A stretch of 64,000 nt of DNA from CAVQFB01 sp963711675 (GCA_963711675.1 CAVQFB010000010.1:62001-126000); one strand, 5' to 3'; positions 8,571-17,389 are shown, numbered from the stretch's first letter. Made by a program: numbers and translations. Notes: a model not told the origin generated them from the sequence alone.

Positions 8571-8602
8571 TTGACACATACCATAGGGGGGTATTATATA
8601 AA
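8571..8602 (+). promoter_or_regulatory. Plus-strand promoter containing a G6-tract CsoR/RcnR-type operator
   Basis: TTGACA at 8571-8576 and TATATA at 8595-8600 are separated by 18 bp. The spacer holds the 17-bp element ATACCATAGGGGGGTAT (8578-8594). A run of six Gs flanked by inverted AT-rich arms is the hallmark of RcnR/FrmR operators. The promoter points at the porin gene at 8814, while the repressor gene reads the other way. Regulation of both genes by the repressor is inferred. Confidence 0.65.
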
Positions 8603-8813
8603 ATCGGCAGGCGAAAAAGCCCGCCTCTTGCGACCTTTTGCGTTCAAAAGGTCCAATGAGGATGAGGCTCCGATCCGAGTCGCGATCTCACCCAGGAAGA
8701 CGGCGATCTTCCAGTTCACTACTGCTGGCTCGCGGATCATACGACCCAGGGGACGGCTCCGCACCTGTGTAACATTCTGTTAACCAATACTCCCTAGACT
8801 GGACCGACGGAAA

Positions 8814-10313
8814 ATGACGGTAAAAAGCCCGAAAATCGCGGTCTGGGTCTGGGAGCGAATCCGAATCGCGATGCCGGCGGCCCTGTGCCTTGTTGCGCTG
8901 TGGGCTCCCTTCGCGCGCGCGCAGGAGCCGCCGGCTCAGACGGTGACCCTAGTCGCGCAGCAGGAAGCACCCACTCCCCCAGTCGACAACCCGCCGACGA
9001 GCGCTCCGGGGGATCCGCCTTCTGACGCGGCCGACGATCCTCCGGCGATGTTGCCTCACTTCAGCGACACGCGCTTCTGGATGTCCGGCCAGGCGAACTT
9101 CATCTTTCAGACTCATCCTCCTTTCCACGCGCCTTACAGCGGCAAGAACAGTCTGAGCCCCAACTATGAGAAGGCCACCTCCCGTGTGTTGACGCTGTAC
9201 ACCGGGGTGCGGCTAAACAACTCTACCGAACTCCTGGTCGACATCGAAGAAGCCGGCGGCGCCGCACTCAGCACGGGGCTCGGCATGGCGGGTGCCCCGG
9301 ACCTGGACATCGTGCGCAATCCGTTGCTGACCAAGGCTCCGTATCTGAGCCACGGCCTCATCCACAAGGTCTTTGCCCTGAGCAAAGACAAGGTGGAAAA
9401 CCAGCGCACCGCGCTCTCGCTGTTCGACGAGCTTCCGCGCCGCCGCCTGGAGATCCGCTTCGGCAAGTTCAGCATGGTGGATTTTTTCGACCAGAACTCT
9501 GTCGGCTCGGATACTCACTTCCAGTTCGCCAACTGGACCGTCGACAACAACGGCGCCTATGACTACGCCGCCGATACGCGCGGCTACACCGTCGGCTTCA
9601 CCGCGGAGTTCGAAGACCGTAACTGGGGATTTCGCTTCGCCGAAGCGCTCATGCCCAAGGTGGCCAACGGAATCGATCTGGTGTGGCGGCCCTGGCAGGT
9701 GCACGCGGAAAACTTCGAATACGAAATGCGTCGCGGATTCATCCCCAGGAAGGCTGGCGTGATCCGCCTGCTGGCTTTTACCAACTACGCCAACATGGGC
9801 ATCTATCGTGACGCCGTGGCCCAGTTTGAAAAAGGTCTGGTGTCCGCGCCTGAAATCACCAATCATCCCTGGCACATCACGCGCAAGTACGGATTCGGCG
9901 TCAACCTGGAGCAGAATCTCGCGCGCAATGTAACTGCTTTCGCCCGTTTCGGCTGGGACAACGGCAAAACGGAATCGTTCGCCTACACCGAAGTCGATCA
10001 AACTTTCGCGGGTGGACTGGGCGCCAATGGCGCCATGTGGCATCGCCGCTTTGACCGCGCCGGCCTGGCCGTGGTGACCAATGCCATTTCAAAAGACCAC
10101 CAGACCTACCTCGCCGACGGAGGTTACGGCTTCCTGATCGGCGACGGCGCGCTCAACTACGGGCGCGAGAACATCGTCGAGACCTACTACACGGCGCACG
10201 TCTGGCGGGGCATCTACGTTGCACCCGGCCTGCAGCACATTAACAATCCCGGTTACAATCGCGACCGCGGTCCGGTGCTGGTGCCTTCTTTCCGCCTTCA
10301 CCTGGAGTTCTAG
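8814..10313 (+). CDS. Outer-membrane porin, OprB/carbohydrate-porin type
   Basis: A 499-residue exported protein with a long N-region and signal core (MPAALCLVALWAPFARAQ). A Pro-rich linker (residues about 38-80) precedes a beta-barrel domain that starts HFSDTRFWMSGQANFIFQTHPPF. It contains ALSLFDELPRRRLEIRFGKFSMVDFFD and ends with the aromatic C-terminus RLHLEF typical of outer-membrane barrels. The pattern resembles carbohydrate-selective porins of the OprB family. The promoter 210 bp upstream carries a metal-repressor operator, so a metal-related uptake role is possible; the true solute is unknown. Confidence 0.75.
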   Translation: MTVKSPKIAVWVWERIRIAMPAALCLVALWAPFARAQEPPAQTVTLVAQQEAPTPPVDNPPTSAPGDPPSDAADDPPAMLPHFSDTRFWMSGQANFIFQTHPPFHAPYSGKNSLSPNYEKATSRVLTLYTGVRLNNSTELLVDIEEAGGAALSTGLGMAGAPDLDIVRNPLLTKAPYLSHGLIHKVFALSKDKVENQRTALSLFDELPRRRLEIRFGKFSMVDFFDQNSVGSDTHFQFANWTVDNNGAYDYAADTRGYTVGFTAEFEDRNWGFRFAEALMPKVANGIDLVWRPWQVHAENFEYEMRRGFIPRKAGVIRLLAFTNYANMGIYRDAVAQFEKGLVSAPEITNHPWHITRKYGFGVNLEQNLARNVTAFARFGWDNGKTESFAYTEVDQTFAGGLGANGAMWHRRFDRAGLAVVTNAISKDHQTYLADGGYGFLIGDGALNYGRENIVETYYTAHVWRGIYVAPGLQHINNPGYNRDRGPVLVPSFRLHLEF

Positions 10314-10434
10314 CTGTCCGTGCGACCTCCGACCGGGTGCTCCTTTCGCGTTTCTTGCGAAAGGGTTGGATTCGACTGTCCTCTTCCGCCTGGGATTTTC
10401 CGGCTGCATAAAATCTGAGCCCTTTCCCCTTCTT

Positions 10435-10490
10435 GTCATCCTGAGCCGCGCGAGGGAGCGTAGCCGAGTGAGGGCGGGCGAAGGACCTGC
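10435..10490 (+). repeat. Dispersed GTCATCC-type repeat, copy 1
   Basis: It begins GTCATCCTGAGC and ends GAAGGACCTGC with a GC-rich variable core, matching seven further copies in this window. It lies in the 382-bp gap between the porin and VOC genes, which otherwise shows no recognisable feature. Confidence 0.7.
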
Positions 10491-10695
10491 TTTTCGAGGA
10501 AATAACAACAGATTTCGGCCCCGTGGTCAGAAACGAGTCACTCGTCGACGAACACACCCGCCCAAGCGGAGCTTTAGGCGGGACAACCTCCAGAGTCAGT
10601 TAGGCGCGACCACGCGGGCCACACCGTCAACTCGTACCTCCGCCGCGCGCAGCCAATGCAATCAGGTACGATTACACTCATCAGAAAGAGTCATC

Positions 10696-11121
10696 ATGAA
10701 GAATCGTTCCGTGCCCGCGGACACCGTATTGCCGCACGTCACTTATCTGAACCTGGCTGCGGCGATCGAATGGCTGACCAAGGCGTTCGGCTTTGTCGAA
10801 GACTATCGCTATGGAGAACCGAGCGGCGCGCAGGTGCATCTGGGAAACGCATACATCATGCTCAGACAGGCGCGTGCCGGATGCGCCAGCCCCGCGCAAC
10901 TCGGGTATGGAACCCAAAGCTTGACCGTATTCGTCGACGATGTGGACGGACACTACGCCCGAACCAAGGCGGCAGGCGCCATGATCGTGGAGGAGCTTCA
11001 CGAGACCGAGTATGGCGAGCGGCAGTACGGCGTCGTGGATCTCGACGGCCACCACTGGCTCTTCTCGCGACATGCCCGGGACGTAAGTCCTGAGGAATGG
11101 GGAGCAAAGATCGCGCGGTGA
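10696..11121 (+). CDS. VOC (glyoxalase/bleomycin-resistance fold) protein
   Basis: A 141-residue VOC-superfamily protein (LPHVTYLNLAAAIEWLTKAFGF, GAQVHLGNAYIMLRQAR, SLTVFVDDVDGHYARTKAAGA, YGVVDLDGHHWLFSRH). The paired beta-alpha-beta-beta-beta modules and the closing DLDGHHW are typical of PhnB-like or AprA-like members. The ATG at 10696 is chosen because homology begins there; the frame is open upstream through repeat DNA. The substrate is unknown. It stands alone, just left of the inverted-repeat-bounded cassette. Confidence 0.82.
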   Translation: MKNRSVPADTVLPHVTYLNLAAAIEWLTKAFGFVEDYRYGEPSGAQVHLGNAYIMLRQARAGCASPAQLGYGTQSLTVFVDDVDGHYARTKAAGAMIVEELHETEYGERQYGVVDLDGHHWLFSRHARDVSPEEWGAKIAR

Positions 11122-11130
11122 GGAGGCGCC

Positions 11131-11170
11131 CGGGTTAGCGCCCAAAAGCGGGGCGCGAACCTGGGTTACC
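11131..11170 (+). repeat. Left 40-bp inverted repeat flanking a HicB-like cassette
   Basis: This 40-mer (TTAGCGCCCAAAAGCGGGGC in its middle) matches the reverse complement of 12051-12090 at 37 of 40 positions. Each arm can itself fold into a hairpin (GGTTAGCGCCC against GGGCGCGAACC, one mismatch). The two arms enclose exactly two small genes. A hairpin GGGGTGA/TCACCCC at 11234-11259 lies between this arm and the first gene. Confidence 0.8.
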
Positions 11171-11364
11171 GCGGCCTACCCTACACCGCAAACATAGGTC
11201 TATGACCTCGGTGACCTTGCTGACCCGCGATTAGGGGTGACACGATGCGGAATCACCCCCCTTTAATTGTTGCGAATTGACCTAAACCCGATACCGGTAG
11301 TAGGGTTACGAAGGTAATATATTTGTGCGTGGTTCTGTGCATTGGAACCAAAATCGGGAGTTTT

Positions 11365-11787
11365 ATGGCGAAAACAAAAAAGAAGACGGCCTCCAAAGCC
11401 CACAAGGCTACGACGACCGCCTTTCACGGCGTAAGCTCCGATGGTAGCCATCATATTGTTGGGATTGGAGATTTGAGGGTTGTGATTATCCCGGATGGCG
11501 ACTTCTGGTTCGCGCAGGGACTAGAAATAGACTATGCGGTTCAAGGTTCGTCCGAAGAAGACGTAAAGAAGAATTTCGAGTACGGACTTGAGGCCACTGT
11601 TGAGGCGCACCTGCGGATTCACGGAACGATCGAAGGGCTGCTTAAGGTCGCCCCGCCAGAAGTGTGGAAGGAGTTTCTCGGAGACCCCTCCGGCAAGAAG
11701 AAGGTGTATTCACAAATCACCTCGCATGTCCTTCAAGAAAAGCTGCCCTTTGATGGAATCAATTACCTTATCGCAGAGGCGGCTTAA
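11365..11787 (+). CDS. HicB-like small protein, first gene of IR-flanked cassette
   Basis: A 140-residue protein. After a Lys-rich N-terminus (MAKTKKKTASKAHKATTTAF) it has a segment VVIIPDGDFWFAQGLEIDYA followed by SSEEDVKKNFEYGLEATVEA. This resembles the HicB fold, where a partial ribonuclease-H-like sheet is followed by a helix; the match is by eye only. The RBS CGGGAG lies directly upstream. The second gene starts three bases after its stop. Lower GC and many AAA/AAG codons set it apart from neighbouring genes, which points to acquisition by transfer. Confidence 0.6.
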   Translation: MAKTKKKTASKAHKATTTAFHGVSSDGSHHIVGIGDLRVVIIPDGDFWFAQGLEIDYAVQGSSEEDVKKNFEYGLEATVEAHLRIHGTIEGLLKVAPPEVWKEFLGDPSGKKKVYSQITSHVLQEKLPFDGINYLIAEAA

Positions 11788-11790
11788 GTT

Positions 11791-12045
11791 GTGTCTGATG
11801 ACGGATCTGTTAACCGCAGCACCGTAATCGAAGTCTTGAAGCGGAACGGGAGCGAGGTTTCGCCACAACCTGACAAGGCCGACATGTTCCTGATTGTGAA
11901 GGGGGACGTGTTCGAGATTATCGCAATTTCCGAAAGGTGCGGGCGAAAGCTAGTGCGTTACCTTTCGCGGAAATTTACCGCTCCAATCCATCACTTCTAC
12001 AATCCCTTGATGGCTCCGGCTCTCCCAGGAGAACCCGTAAACTAG
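11791..12045 (+). CDS. Small partner protein, second gene of IR-flanked cassette (HicA-like candidate)
   Basis: An 84-residue protein starting with GTG at 11791. STVIEVLKRNGSEVSPQPDK at the N-terminus and a C-terminal RKFTAPIHHFYNPL with a His pair recall the compact fold and catalytic histidine of HicA-type mRNA interferases, but the classic G-S-H-h motif is missing. If it is a toxin-antitoxin pair the order here is antitoxin first, which is less common for hicAB. I do not claim a proven function. It ends six bases before the right inverted repeat. Confidence 0.5.
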   Translation: MSDDGSVNRSTVIEVLKRNGSEVSPQPDKADMFLIVKGDVFEIIAISERCGRKLVRYLSRKFTAPIHHFYNPLMAPALPGEPVN

Positions 12046-12050
12046 GTGCC

Positions 12051-12090
12051 GGTACCCCAGGTTCGCGCCCCGGTTTTGGGCGCTAACCTG
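12051..12090 (-). repeat. Right 40-bp inverted repeat flanking the cassette
   Basis: Reverse complement of the left arm (11131-11170) with three mismatches. It begins five bases after the stop of the second cassette gene, so the element of about 960 bp consists of IR, leader, two genes and IR. No transposase and no clear target-site duplication were seen. Confidence 0.8.
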
Positions 12091-12272
12091 GGTTTCTGAG
12101 AGTGGCGCTTCCAATCACGCCGCCCTGCCCTGCACTCTTCAATTCAAAGCTAATGGCCAATGGCTAAGAGCTAAAAGCGCAATTGTGACGCGCGTCCTTG
12201 ACCGCACTACATCACTCAGCTAATCATTGATTTATGTCTATAGCTCAATGCTTATCCTAAGTCCTTAGGACT

Positions 12273-12460
12273 CTAGATTTTGCCGGTAAGCTCTTTGACA
12301 TCTAGATTTTGCCGGGAGAATTTCGCTAACCCGATGATTCCAGATATTTTGCAAAATCAGGGGGAGGGGGGTACCCCTCCGGCGAATCTCGCCGGCTTCC
12401 TTCCCCCTTGTCATTCCGAGCCGTCCGGAGCCGCAGGCGAGGGCTGCGAGGAATCTGCAG
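12273..12460 (+). repeat. Short direct repeat plus GTCATTC-type repeat, copy 2
   Basis: CTAGATTTTGCCGG occurs twice (12273-12286 and 12302-12315). At 12410-12460 lies a dispersed repeat that begins GTCATTCCGAGCC and ends GAGGAATCTGCAG. These sit in the gap of about 600 bp between the IR-flanked cassette and the lipoprotein gene; nothing else was recognised there. Confidence 0.55.
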
Positions 12461-12652
12461 GTTCCGGAGCAGTAGCACTGCGTCTCAGCACGAAATGTTC
12501 CCCACGTTAGCTCGCAAACCCGGCTCGCGAACCCGGGCCACTGGCCAACGGCGCCAAGACATTTCCTTAACAAGAAAGTGACAGTTGCTTGACATTCGCC
12601 ACTTTGCCTTTTGCTAATTCCTCCAAAACGGGACGCCCGTCTGGAGAAAATC

Positions 12653-13045
12653 ATGAAGACAATATCTGTTCTTTGCCTCACGATCCTCTGCTTTGGCTGC
12701 GGATACAGTTCGCCCAAGGCCCCAGCTCCGCAAGCTGGAATGGTTCCTGCCGTCACGCAACTTTCGCCTGACACTGCCACATCAGGTGGCCCCGGGTTGA
12801 CCTTGACGGTTAACGGCAGCGGCTTTGCAAGCAACGCGGTCGTAAATTGGAACGGCGCGCAGCAGACTACTAAGTATGTGACTGGAAACCAGCTCACGGC
12901 CACGATCCCGGCTACTGCAATCGCTACCGCCGGTACCGTGCAAGTTTCGGTGACCAACCCCGGCACTCCCGCCTCGGGCGGCGCATACGGCAGCGGTGGC
13001 ACGACGAGCGAGACTTCCAACAGCATGAATTTTACGATCAACTAG
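12653..13045 (+). CDS. Lipoprotein with IPT/TIG domain
   Basis: A 130-residue protein. The signal sequence MKTISVLCLTILCFGC ends in a lipobox (CFGC), so Cys16 is probably lipidated. Residues about 32-130 form an IPT/TIG immunoglobulin-like domain (VTQLSPDTATSGGPGLTLTV, GSGFASNAVVNWNG, TATIPATAIATAGTVQVSV). A Gly/Ser-rich stretch lies near the end. Single-IPT lipoproteins are frequent in Acidobacteria and are presumed cell-surface proteins of unknown role. ATG 12653 with GGAGA upstream is preferred over the earlier in-frame ATG at 12611. Confidence 0.8.
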   Translation: MKTISVLCLTILCFGCGYSSPKAPAPQAGMVPAVTQLSPDTATSGGPGLTLTVNGSGFASNAVVNWNGAQQTTKYVTGNQLTATIPATAIATAGTVQVSVTNPGTPASGGAYGSGGTTSETSNSMNFTIN

Positions 13046-13086
13046 GGCCCAATTCAGGCACCCTGGTGGTTCTCTGCCAATAGAAA

Positions 13087-13106
13087 GGGCGCCCCGAGAG
13101 GCGCCC
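13087..13106. terminator. Bidirectional hairpin terminator
   Basis: GGGCGCC and GGCGCCC pair around a 6-base loop. On the minus strand the stem is followed by CTTTCT. It lies between the lipoprotein gene and the convergent AAA gene and could serve both. Confidence 0.6.
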
Positions 13107-13134
13107 ATCTAGTCATGACATGAAACAGGAGAAT

Positions 13135-14303
13135 CTACTTGGCTTCGGGCAACGCGGTGGTGCCGAAGTCCTTGCGGTTGGAGATGGGACGAACTGCACC
13201 ACGGGCGGCGGCAACCTGCGGTGCCCCTGCGGCGGCGCCGTAACGCTCGAGCAGCACTGGAACCATGGCGCCTTCGGCTTCCTTCACGAACAGCATGCGG
13301 CCTCCGGACCGAGGTCGATGCGGACGAAATCGCCGAGCTTGACCTGGCCGGTGGCGACTAGGTTCGCGAGCGGGAAAACAAGGTGGCGTTCGATGGCGCG
13401 CTTCAGGTGTCGCGCGCCGTATTTCGGGTCGGTGCCTTCGTGAAGCAGGAAGCTCTTCACTTTGGGCGTGCAGTTGAAGACGAACTGGTTGGCGCCGGCG
13501 GCTAACAGGATGCGCTGCTGCACCATGCCCAGTTCGATTTCGAGGATCTGTTGCAAGATGTTCCGACCGCAGGGTCTTGAACACGACGGCCTTGTCGATA
13601 CGGTTCATGAACTCGGGCGTGAACTTGCGGCGCGCGGCGTCGACCGCGGTGCGGTTGATCTTCTCGTCCAGGCTGGCGTCGATCACGTTGCCCGGGGCGC
13701 GAAACCGAAGCCGCCTTCGACCAGGTTGGTCATCTCGCCGGCCCCCAGGTTCGAGGTCATGATGATGATGCACTGCGAGAGGTCCACACGGCGGTTGTCG
13801 CCGAGGGTGAGCGTGGCTTTGTCCAGAATGCCGAGCAGGAGTTGCCAGAGGGCGTCGGAGGCCTTCTCGATTTCGTCGAAGAGAAGGATCGAGAGCTTCA
13901 GCTTGTCGGTGTGCCACTGGTTCAACGCTTCCTGGGTCAGGAGCGGATGGGTCTCGCGGTGGCCGAGATATCCCGGAGGCGAGCCGATCAGTTTGGCGAT
14001 CTCATGCGAGTGCTGGAACTCGGCGCAGTCGATCTTGATGCAGGCGCGAGCGTCGCCGAACATGGATTCCGACATGGCTTCGACGACCCGGGTTTTGCCC
14101 GAGCCGGTGGGCCCGAGAAACAGGAGGTTTCCTACCGGGCGTCCGGGTGGGTTCAGGCCTGCCAGGAACATCTGGTAGATTTCGACCACTTTTTCGACTG
14201 CCTGGTCCTGACCGACGATCTTGCGGCGAAGGGCGGCTTCAAACTCCCGGGCATCGTTGGAGCGACGCGTTGGATCGAGCATAGTGGCGAGATTCGTTCT
14301 CAT
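13135..14303 (-). CDS. ClpB/ClpA-like AAA+ ATPase, interrupted by three single-base frameshifts
   Basis: About 390 residues when frames are joined. The N-terminal part (14303-13700) has EFEAALRRKIVGQDQAVEKV, Walker A GPTGSGKTRVVE, Walker B LLFDEIEKAS and sensor 1 IIMTSNLGAG. The next frame carries FTPEFMNRIDKAVVFKTL. The first frame resumes with LLQQILEIELGMVQQR and KYGARHLKRAIERHLVFPLANL, and a last frame closes with GGRMLFVKEAEGAMVPVL. Breaks are near 13700, 13565 and 13310; each is explained by one missing base in a G/C-rich stretch. It resembles the second AAA domain and D2-small domain of ClpB. Without an N-domain or first AAA module it is a compact, single-ring variant. Confidence 0.75.
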
Positions 14304-14518
14304 AGGGTTCCGTTGGCCCCACCTTTCCTGGGCCGATTACCTCATCCTGGGGAGCGTGCCAAGTACTTGCGCACCGGCCAGATCGACAAATTTTGTCATC
14401 CCCCGGCACATAGGCTAGTGCAAGCGGCTCGCCATCCTGTCCGAGCTGCCCAATTCTTACTTTCTATGCATTTAGATGCAGGTAGAAGCCGGTTGGCCAC
14501 AGATGTGACGTTTGCTCG

Positions 14519-14630
14519 AGGGCATCTAAAGCGAAATTGTTTGCGCATCCCAAGGAGGTCTTGGGGAACCTTACCGCAAAGCCTGTATCTAGTTGGGATT
14601 GGCCCGACGTAACTGGCAGCCCTTTCGACT
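14519..14630 (+). ncRNA. Possible GEMM-type (cyclic dinucleotide) riboswitch leader
   Basis: The leader of the LysM-DUF4015 gene contains elements in the order of a GEMM RNA: a hairpin CCCAAG/CTTGGG (14549-14565), CCGCAAAGCC at 14574-14583, TCTA at 14588-14591, a second hairpin GTTGGG/CCCGAC (14592-14608) and TGGCAGCC at 14614-14621. The expected GGCAAACC before the first hairpin is degenerate (GCGCATCC), and the first loop is not GNRA. This is pattern matching by eye and remains tentative. The 366-bp gap 14304-14669 shows nothing else. Confidence 0.3.
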
Positions 14631-14669
14631 CCGACATACGATCTGGCTGGGTCGCTTGGGGAGGGCAAA

Positions 14670-16154
14670 TTGCGTCGCGTCAGCTATATCACTATCACTG
14701 TTTTATCCATCGCATTCATGTCAGCCGGAGTTTCGAACGAGTTTTCCGCGTATGCGCAGTCTTCCCGGCCGCAGGTCCTGCCGGTCTCGAAGACGTCCGT
14801 TCCAATGACGAAGCCGGCAGAGCCGCCAGCACTCGTTCCCCCCGCGCCCGGCACGGTGAACTATGTCGCGAAACGGGGCGACAGCATTCCGTCAGTTGCC
14901 CGACAGTTCCTGAAACAGACTTCGTACTTGCACTCCGTGCAGCTGGCGGATGCGATCCGCAAAGCCAATGGAGACCGCCGGGGCACCATCCTGAAGAGCG
15001 GCGAGTCTATCATTATTCCCGGTATTTTGAGCAGCCCGATTGTCGAGAAGCCCGTGCCCGTGGCACGCGACTTTGAAGTACGGGCTATTTACCTGACGGG
15101 CGTGATGGCGGGCAGCGAACACGGCGACCGCATTGTTCGCCGTTGGCGTGAACTGGGCGGCAACTCTGTGGTTTTCGACATCAAGGACAGCGATGGGATC
15201 GTGAACGTCGCCTTCGACCACCCGCTGGTCGGCGGCGCCCATCATCCTTATATTTCCGATCTGCCGAAGTACACTCACTTCCTGCACTCGCAGGGGATGC
15301 ACGCGATCGCGCGTGTCGCCATCTTCCGCGATGAACACCTGGTTACGACTCATCCTGAACTAGCGGTGAAGTCGCACCGAACCGGCCAATCATGGCGCGA
15401 GAACGGCAAGCTGGTGTGGACCGATCCCTCACAGCCGAAGGTTCAGGAGTACGACATCGCGCTGGCCAAGAAGGCCATCGAAGGCGGAGCCGACGAAGTG
15501 CAGTTCGATTACGTCCGCTTCCCTGCTGAAGGCGATCAGAAAGACGCCAGCTTCGTTTACCAGACCGAACATCCCGAATGGCATCGGTCGGATGTGATCG
15601 TCAACTTCCTGAAGAAAGCCTATGGCGAGATTCATCCCACCGGCGCGCTTTTGTCGCTGGATGTGTTCGGCGTAATGGCGTGGCAGCGTCCGGTGGATCT
15701 CTCGCACACCGGGCAGGACATCGTCGGCATGGCGAAGCATTGCGATGTGCTCTCGCCGATGATCTATCCTTCACACTTCTTTGGCATGGACGGCTACGCG
15801 CACCCGGGTGACGCGCCGGAACACTTTATCGGAGAATCGATGGCCCGCTTCGAGCTGATCACCAAGGGGAGCGACGCCGTGATTCGGCCCTGGCTGCAGG
15901 CGTTCCGCTGGAAGACCAAGACCTATTCGCCGCAATACATCGAGACACAGGTAAAGGTGGCGAAGAACAAGGGCGGCATCGGGTTCCTTTTCTGGAATGC
16001 GAACAACGATTACAGCAAGCCCTACGCGGCCATGCCCGAGATGCGAGCCGCCAAGGGCGAGTATTTCCGTGGGGATGAAGTGTCGGGACGTTTGACGGCC
16101 GGGATCACTCCGGCGGCGAATCAACATGTGGCAGACGAGGTACCAACACCCTAA
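14670..16154 (+). CDS. LysM plus DUF4015 putative glycoside hydrolase-like exported protein
   Basis: A 494-residue protein with a signal sequence (YITITVLSIAFMSAGVSNEFSAYAQ). A LysM-like module follows at about residues 68-120 (NYVAKRGDSIPSVARQFLKQ, SGESIIIPG). A TIM-barrel domain of the DUF4015 type spans about 140-460 (EVRAIYLTGVMAGS, NSVVFDIKDSDGIVNVAFDH, ADEVQFDYVRFPAEGDQKD, LLSLDVFGVMAWQR, LSPMIYPSHFFG). DUF4015 proteins are predicted polysaccharide-active enzymes; with LysM the target may be peptidoglycan or chitin. The start is TTG 14670, with GGGGAGGG five bases upstream. Confidence 0.85.
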   Translation: MRRVSYITITVLSIAFMSAGVSNEFSAYAQSSRPQVLPVSKTSVPMTKPAEPPALVPPAPGTVNYVAKRGDSIPSVARQFLKQTSYLHSVQLADAIRKANGDRRGTILKSGESIIIPGILSSPIVEKPVPVARDFEVRAIYLTGVMAGSEHGDRIVRRWRELGGNSVVFDIKDSDGIVNVAFDHPLVGGAHHPYISDLPKYTHFLHSQGMHAIARVAIFRDEHLVTTHPELAVKSHRTGQSWRENGKLVWTDPSQPKVQEYDIALAKKAIEGGADEVQFDYVRFPAEGDQKDASFVYQTEHPEWHRSDVIVNFLKKAYGEIHPTGALLSLDVFGVMAWQRPVDLSHTGQDIVGMAKHCDVLSPMIYPSHFFGMDGYAHPGDAPEHFIGESMARFELITKGSDAVIRPWLQAFRWKTKTYSPQYIETQVKVAKNKGGIGFLFWNANNDYSKPYAAMPEMRAAKGEYFRGDEVSGRLTAGITPAANQHVADEVPTP

Positions 16155-16414
16155 GCAAGGCACTCATGCCGCGGCCGGGGCTGCGCACTGCTCGCAGCCC
16201 GCGCACCGAGTACGGCACATCCTTATCTACCGACCGATCCGTCTGACCACGCCTTTTTTCTCAGCTATAATTGACGCCATTCGCGGGCCGCACTGCCGTG
16301 CGCTGACACAAACTAAGGTCCGCGTTCGCTCGTTCGCGCCAAGAGTTTCAGCAGACCTTGAAACCCTCCAGCCAGGTCTGAGCATCTTTACTGATTTCGA
16401 TTTAAGGAGTGTTC

Positions 16415-17362
16415 ATGGCGATTCAAAAGACGGAAAAAGTCTGGCATAACGGGAAGCTCATCCGGTGGGATGACGCGCACATCCACGTGATGTCGCATGT
16501 GGTTAATTACGGCTCGTCGATTTTTGAAGGGGTTCGCTGCTACGCACTCCCCAGCGGTCCAGCCATTTTTCGCGCCCAGGAACACATGCAACGCCTGCTC
16601 GACTCCGCCAAGATTTATCGCATTGACGTCGACTTCACGCGCGACCAGCTGGTGAACGGAATGGTCGAACTGGTGAAGAATAACGGCGTATGGCCATGCT
16701 ACGTGCGTCCTATTGTTCTGCGAGGCTACGGGGAAGCCGGCGTGAATCCTTTTAATTCCCCCACCGAGGTCTATATCGCGAACTATCCGTGGGGCAAGTA
16801 CCTGGGCGCCGATGCGACGCAGGGCGTAGACGTCTGTGTTTCCTCCTGGACCCGCCTCGCTCCCAACACTTTGCCCGCCATGGCGAAGTCGGGTGCGAAT
16901 TACATGAACTCGCAGCTGATCAAGATGGAAGCCATCATCAATGGCTACGTCGAGGGAATTGCGCTGGACGCGAACGGCTACGTCAGTGAAGGGTCGGGCG
17001 AGAATCTGTTTGTCGTGCGCAACGGCGTGCTGCAGACTGCGCCGCTCGGCAACTCGGTGCTGCCTGGAATCACCCGCGATTCTGTGCTGCGGATCGCACG
17101 CGAACTTGGCATCCCGGTCGCAGAGCAGGGCATTCCGCGAGAGATGCTCTACATCTCTGACGAGGTGTTTTTCACGGGCACGGCCGCGGAGATCACGCCG
17201 ATTCGCTCGGTCGACAAGATTACGGTCGGAAAAGGCAGCATCGGCCCGGTGACGCGCTCCATCCAGAAGGAGTTTTATGGGATCGTTCGCGGGGAGAAGC
17301 CCGATTCATTCGGCTGGCTGACGCCGGTTCCGGTGGGCAGCAAGCAGCCGGTCAGCGTTTGA
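16415..17362 (+). CDS. ilvE: Branched-chain amino-acid aminotransferase
   Basis: A 315-residue PLP enzyme of fold type IV. It catalyses the last step of Val, Leu and Ile synthesis (2-oxoacid plus Glu). Motifs include NYGSSIFEGVRCY, CYVRPIVLRGYGEAGVNPF, the PLP lysine region SGANYMNSQLIKMEA, and the C-terminal YVSEGSGENLFVV and FFTGTAAEITPI. ATG 16415 follows AAGGAG (16403-16408) at ideal spacing. It is monocistronic, with a strong terminator after it. Confidence 0.93.
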   Translation: MAIQKTEKVWHNGKLIRWDDAHIHVMSHVVNYGSSIFEGVRCYALPSGPAIFRAQEHMQRLLDSAKIYRIDVDFTRDQLVNGMVELVKNNGVWPCYVRPIVLRGYGEAGVNPFNSPTEVYIANYPWGKYLGADATQGVDVCVSSWTRLAPNTLPAMAKSGANYMNSQLIKMEAIINGYVEGIALDANGYVSEGSGENLFVVRNGVLQTAPLGNSVLPGITRDSVLRIARELGIPVAEQGIPREMLYISDEVFFTGTAAEITPIRSVDKITVGKGSIGPVTRSIQKEFYGIVRGEKPDSFGWLTPVPVGSKQPVSV

Positions 17363-17389
17363 TTTAACTTCAAACTTAGCTTAAAGTGA

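Noticed and set aside
8602..8783. Plus-strand ORF of 93 codons between the repressor and porin
   Set aside because: It starts before the operator, overlaps the repressor gene antisense and has no homology; treated as untranslated leader of the porin.
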